DNA of 14,262 nucleotides, taken from Methanobrevibacter sp. Its GTDB lineage: Archaea; Methanobacteriota; Methanobacteria; Methanobacteriales; Methanobacteriaceae. A program made the position numbers and the translations under genes. Under the pieces are notes generated by a model. The model saw only the letters and a list, made by a program, of their open reading frames with translations. It did not search any database and had not been told where the DNA came from. Positions 12,597 through 14,262 of this stretch are shown piece by piece. Each line of letters starts with the position of its first letter. The first letter of the stretch is position 1. The stretch is taken from assembly GCA_017646885.1 (NCBI GenBank), contig JAGCLR010000390.1:1-14262 (forward strand), read 5' to 3'.

Positions 12597-13245
12597 AAAA
12601 AGCAGAAGAGTCTCACAAAGACAATATCGCGCTCGTAAGGCTAAATATGAACAATATAAAGCTCGTTCACTTGATCCTGTTTCTTTCAGAGAATGGAACG
12701 CGCCATATAGGCAAACTCAATTTTTAAAGAAAGAATATAAGATTTATCTCGAAAGATTTAATAGAAGAAAATCATCCGCTAGATATGGTTTCAGACTAAC
12801 TGAAGAAGGCGAAGAGACTCAAGCTTATGATTTTAGAGATTTTAAGGAACAATATCTTTTGACTAGGAACACTCTTAAAGAAGAGGTTGAAATGGGAGAA
12901 AGAGAAAAAGTCGGCTCTGTCGTTACTGAAATGATTAACGATCAGGCTTACGAATTATCTCGCGCCAAAGCTCGTGCTGTTGCTGAGTATTTAAAAAGAG
13001 AAGAAAAACAAATGCTTAAAGACAGAGGTCTCTTCCTTAGGACTGAAATAAACGAAAAGGGAGAGCCTGTTGACATATACAAAGAGAGAAATTTAGCGCT
13101 CTTAATTAGACAGGGGCAATTTGTAGAAGAAGAAGTCGGCTTATGGGATGAAATTAAAGACTATTATAAAGTCTTAACTAATCAGGGCTTTACAGCTAAA
13201 GAAGCCAAAGATCAAATAGGACAGACATACTTCGATAGTAAATAA
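12580..13245 (+). CDS. Basic helical protein, candidate terminal protein
   Basis: This 221-aa protein has a very basic N-terminus (13 Arg/Lys in the first 30 residues), helical charged sequence throughout, and no enzymatic motif. It overlaps the polymerase-like gene by 17 nt and lies two bases before the packaging ATPase. In phi29 the terminal protein (gp3, 266 aa, basic N-terminus, helical) is encoded next to the polymerase; it primes replication and stays bound to the 5' ends. Position, size and composition fit, but no specific similarity is visible and no priming Ser/Thr/Tyr can be named. A DNA-binding protein serving replication or packaging is the alternative. The ATG is preceded by GAGGGGG with a 9-nt spacer. 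Confidence 0.7.
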   Translation: MARRYRKSRRVSQRQYRARKAKYEQYKARSLDPVSFREWNAPYRQTQFLKKEYKIYLERFNRRKSSARYGFRLTEEGEETQAYDFRDFKEQYLLTRNTLKEEVEMGEREKVGSVVTEMINDQAYELSRAKARAVAEYLKREEKQMLKDRGLFLRTEINEKGEPVDIYKERNLALLIRQGQFVEEEVGLWDEIKDYYKVLTNQGFTAKEAKDQIGQTYFDSK

Positions 13246-13247
13246 TT

Positions 13248-14262
13248 ATGGCAAGACCAAATTTAGCAAAGAAATTAGAAAAGAAAAAGGCAAAGCTCAA
13301 TTATGAGTGGTATAGCATCAGGTCGATGCTAGGCTATTCTTGGGCGCTTTTTCTTATGCTTCTCGGAGGAAGAGAAGCAGGTAAGTCTTACACCGTTACA
13401 GACTTCTTCTGCCGACAATGGCGGAAATATGGGAGACCTTTTTATTGGCTAAGACTAACTGAGACCTCCCAAATGAAATTATTAAATAATAACGCAGAGA
13501 AGCTCATTGATCCTGACATCAGGAGAAAATACAAGCTCGACCTTTTTGTGCGCGGAGATGGGGTTTATGAGGTCCTAGAGCGCGAGAAAGTTTATGATGA
13601 AAATGGAAAATTTGTCAGATATGGAAAAATTTTAAAGAAAAAGCTTATGGCAAGAGTCCTAGCTCTTTCAACTTTCTATAATGATAAAGGCTCAGGTTTA
13701 TTCGATAAGGACTTTTTAGATGATCCTAATATGTATTACAACATCTGTTTAGATGAAATGAACAGAGAACAAAGCGAAAAAAGAAGTTTTGACATCCTCT
13801 ATGCGTTCACTAATCAGCTTGAAAACCTCGTTAGAAGCACGAAAACTCGTTTAAGAGTAATTTGTATTGGCAACACTTTAGAAGAGGCTTCTGACATCCT
13901 TTGCGCGTTTAATTTCCTACCTGAAGAGTTTGGGCGCTATAAGTTAAAGAAGAAAAGATGCGTTATAGACTATATCGAGCCAAGCGAAGCCTATAAAAAC
14001 AGGCGCAGAGGCACGATAGCTGACATCTTAATGCCAACAGCCTCGACCTTCACAAACGAGATTAGAACGGATGAAAGCCTCGTTTTTAAGGGCAGATTAA
14101 CTAAACCAAGCGCTATTATTAAATTCGCGCGTGGAAAGGAAAATTGGTTTACTGTTTGGGACAGTAAGTGTGTAGCTCAATATAACGGAGAAAAAGGCAC
14201 AGTCATAGCGATGCGCCCTTACCTCGATGAGCTTTTCTCCGCTGAGCTTAGAGACTCAATGA
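13248..14262 (+). CDS. DNA packaging ATPase (phi29 gp16-like), 3' end outside window
   Basis: 338 codons are present and the frame is still open at the last base. Walker A is GGREAGKS (41-48) after a hydrophobic strand (LFFLMLL). Walker B is YNICLDEM (165-172), with D170 and catalytic E171. ICIGNT (206-211) fits the next beta strand of the ASCE ATPase core. Phi29 gp16 has the same layout and about 332 aa, so this copy is at least slightly longer. The enzyme works as a ring on the connector and drives DNA into the prohead. The start has no clear ribosome binding site and lies 2 nt after the previous stop, suggesting translational coupling. It is on the opposite strand from the structural genes, in the replication operon. 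Confidence 0.88.
   Translation, partial: MARPNLAKKLEKKKAKLNYEWYSIRSMLGYSWALFLMLLGGREAGKSYTVTDFFCRQWRKYGRPFYWLRLTETSQMKLLNNNAEKLIDPDIRRKYKLDLFVRGDGVYEVLEREKVYDENGKFVRYGKILKKKLMARVLALSTFYNDKGSGLFDKDFLDDPNMYYNICLDEMNREQSEKRSFDILYAFTNQLENLVRSTKTRLRVICIGNTLEEASDILCAFNFLPEEFGRYKLKKKRCVIDYIEPSEAYKNRRRGTIADILMPTASTFTNEIRTDESLVFKGRLTKPSAIIKFARGKENWFTVWDSKCVAQYNGEKGTVIAMRPYLDELFSAELRDSM

Noticed and set aside
1..14262. Mycoplasma-type code (UGA read as Trp)
   Set aside because: UGA ends several genes at sensible places (1275, 2306), and Trp in the conserved proteins is encoded by UGG, so the standard bacterial code applies.
1..14262. tRNA genes, CRISPR arrays, integrase or transposase
   Set aside because: No cloverleaf with a T-loop, no spaced repeat array and no recombinase motifs were found by reading both strands.

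Overview
This window is most of a small, AT-rich tailed-phage genome of the phi29 type (short-tailed, podovirus-like morphology). Six to eight proteins fit the phi29 morphogenesis and packaging set: scaffold, capsid, a gp9-like tail knob with a Gly/Ala-rich membrane-active stretch, connector, lower collar, and a gp16-like ATPase with Walker motifs, plus a holin-like protein and a fibre. Strong AGGAGG ribosome binding sites, AT-rich sigma-A-like promoters and ordinary use of UGA as stop point to a low-GC Gram-positive (Bacillota or mollicute-like) host. No host genes, tRNAs, insertion sequences or CRISPR arrays are visible. All family assignments come from reading the proteins; no search was run.

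Layout. (1) 1-196: noncoding, nearly free of A over its first 130 bases, ending in a strong rightward promoter with an overlapping dyad. (2) 197-2306, plus strand: accessory genes. These are a very acidic 152-aa protein with its own terminator, three to four small unknown proteins, and a beta-class DNA methyltransferase whose C-terminus looks like a sliding-clamp-binding peptide. (3) 2307-2384: convergent gap with a two-way hairpin terminator. (4) 2385-10078, minus strand: late operon, read scaffold > capsid > tail knob > novel 155-aa protein > connector > lower collar > holin-like > fibre. (5) 10079-10336: divergent intergenic region with nested inverted repeats and a rightward promoter almost matching the first one. 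(6) 10337-14262, plus strand: replication and packaging operon, read small unknown > HTH regulator > ERF-type annealing protein > very compact family B DNA polymerase-like protein > basic protein (terminal protein candidate) > packaging ATPase, cut by the window end.

How it may work. The two rightward operons share a promoter/operator module (ACCTCTTTACA, 3 nt, TATAAAG), so the HTH protein may control both together. The replication operon joins an annealing protein carrying an SSB-like C-terminal tip to a polymerase with family B motifs A, B and C in 342 residues. That polymerase has no recognisable exonuclease domain and no room for the TPR1 and TPR2 insertions that phi29 polymerase uses for protein priming and strand displacement. 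A phi29-type virion paired with such a reduced polymerase is the most unusual feature here. No endolysin or full-length polymerase is seen, but the genome continues past the right edge.
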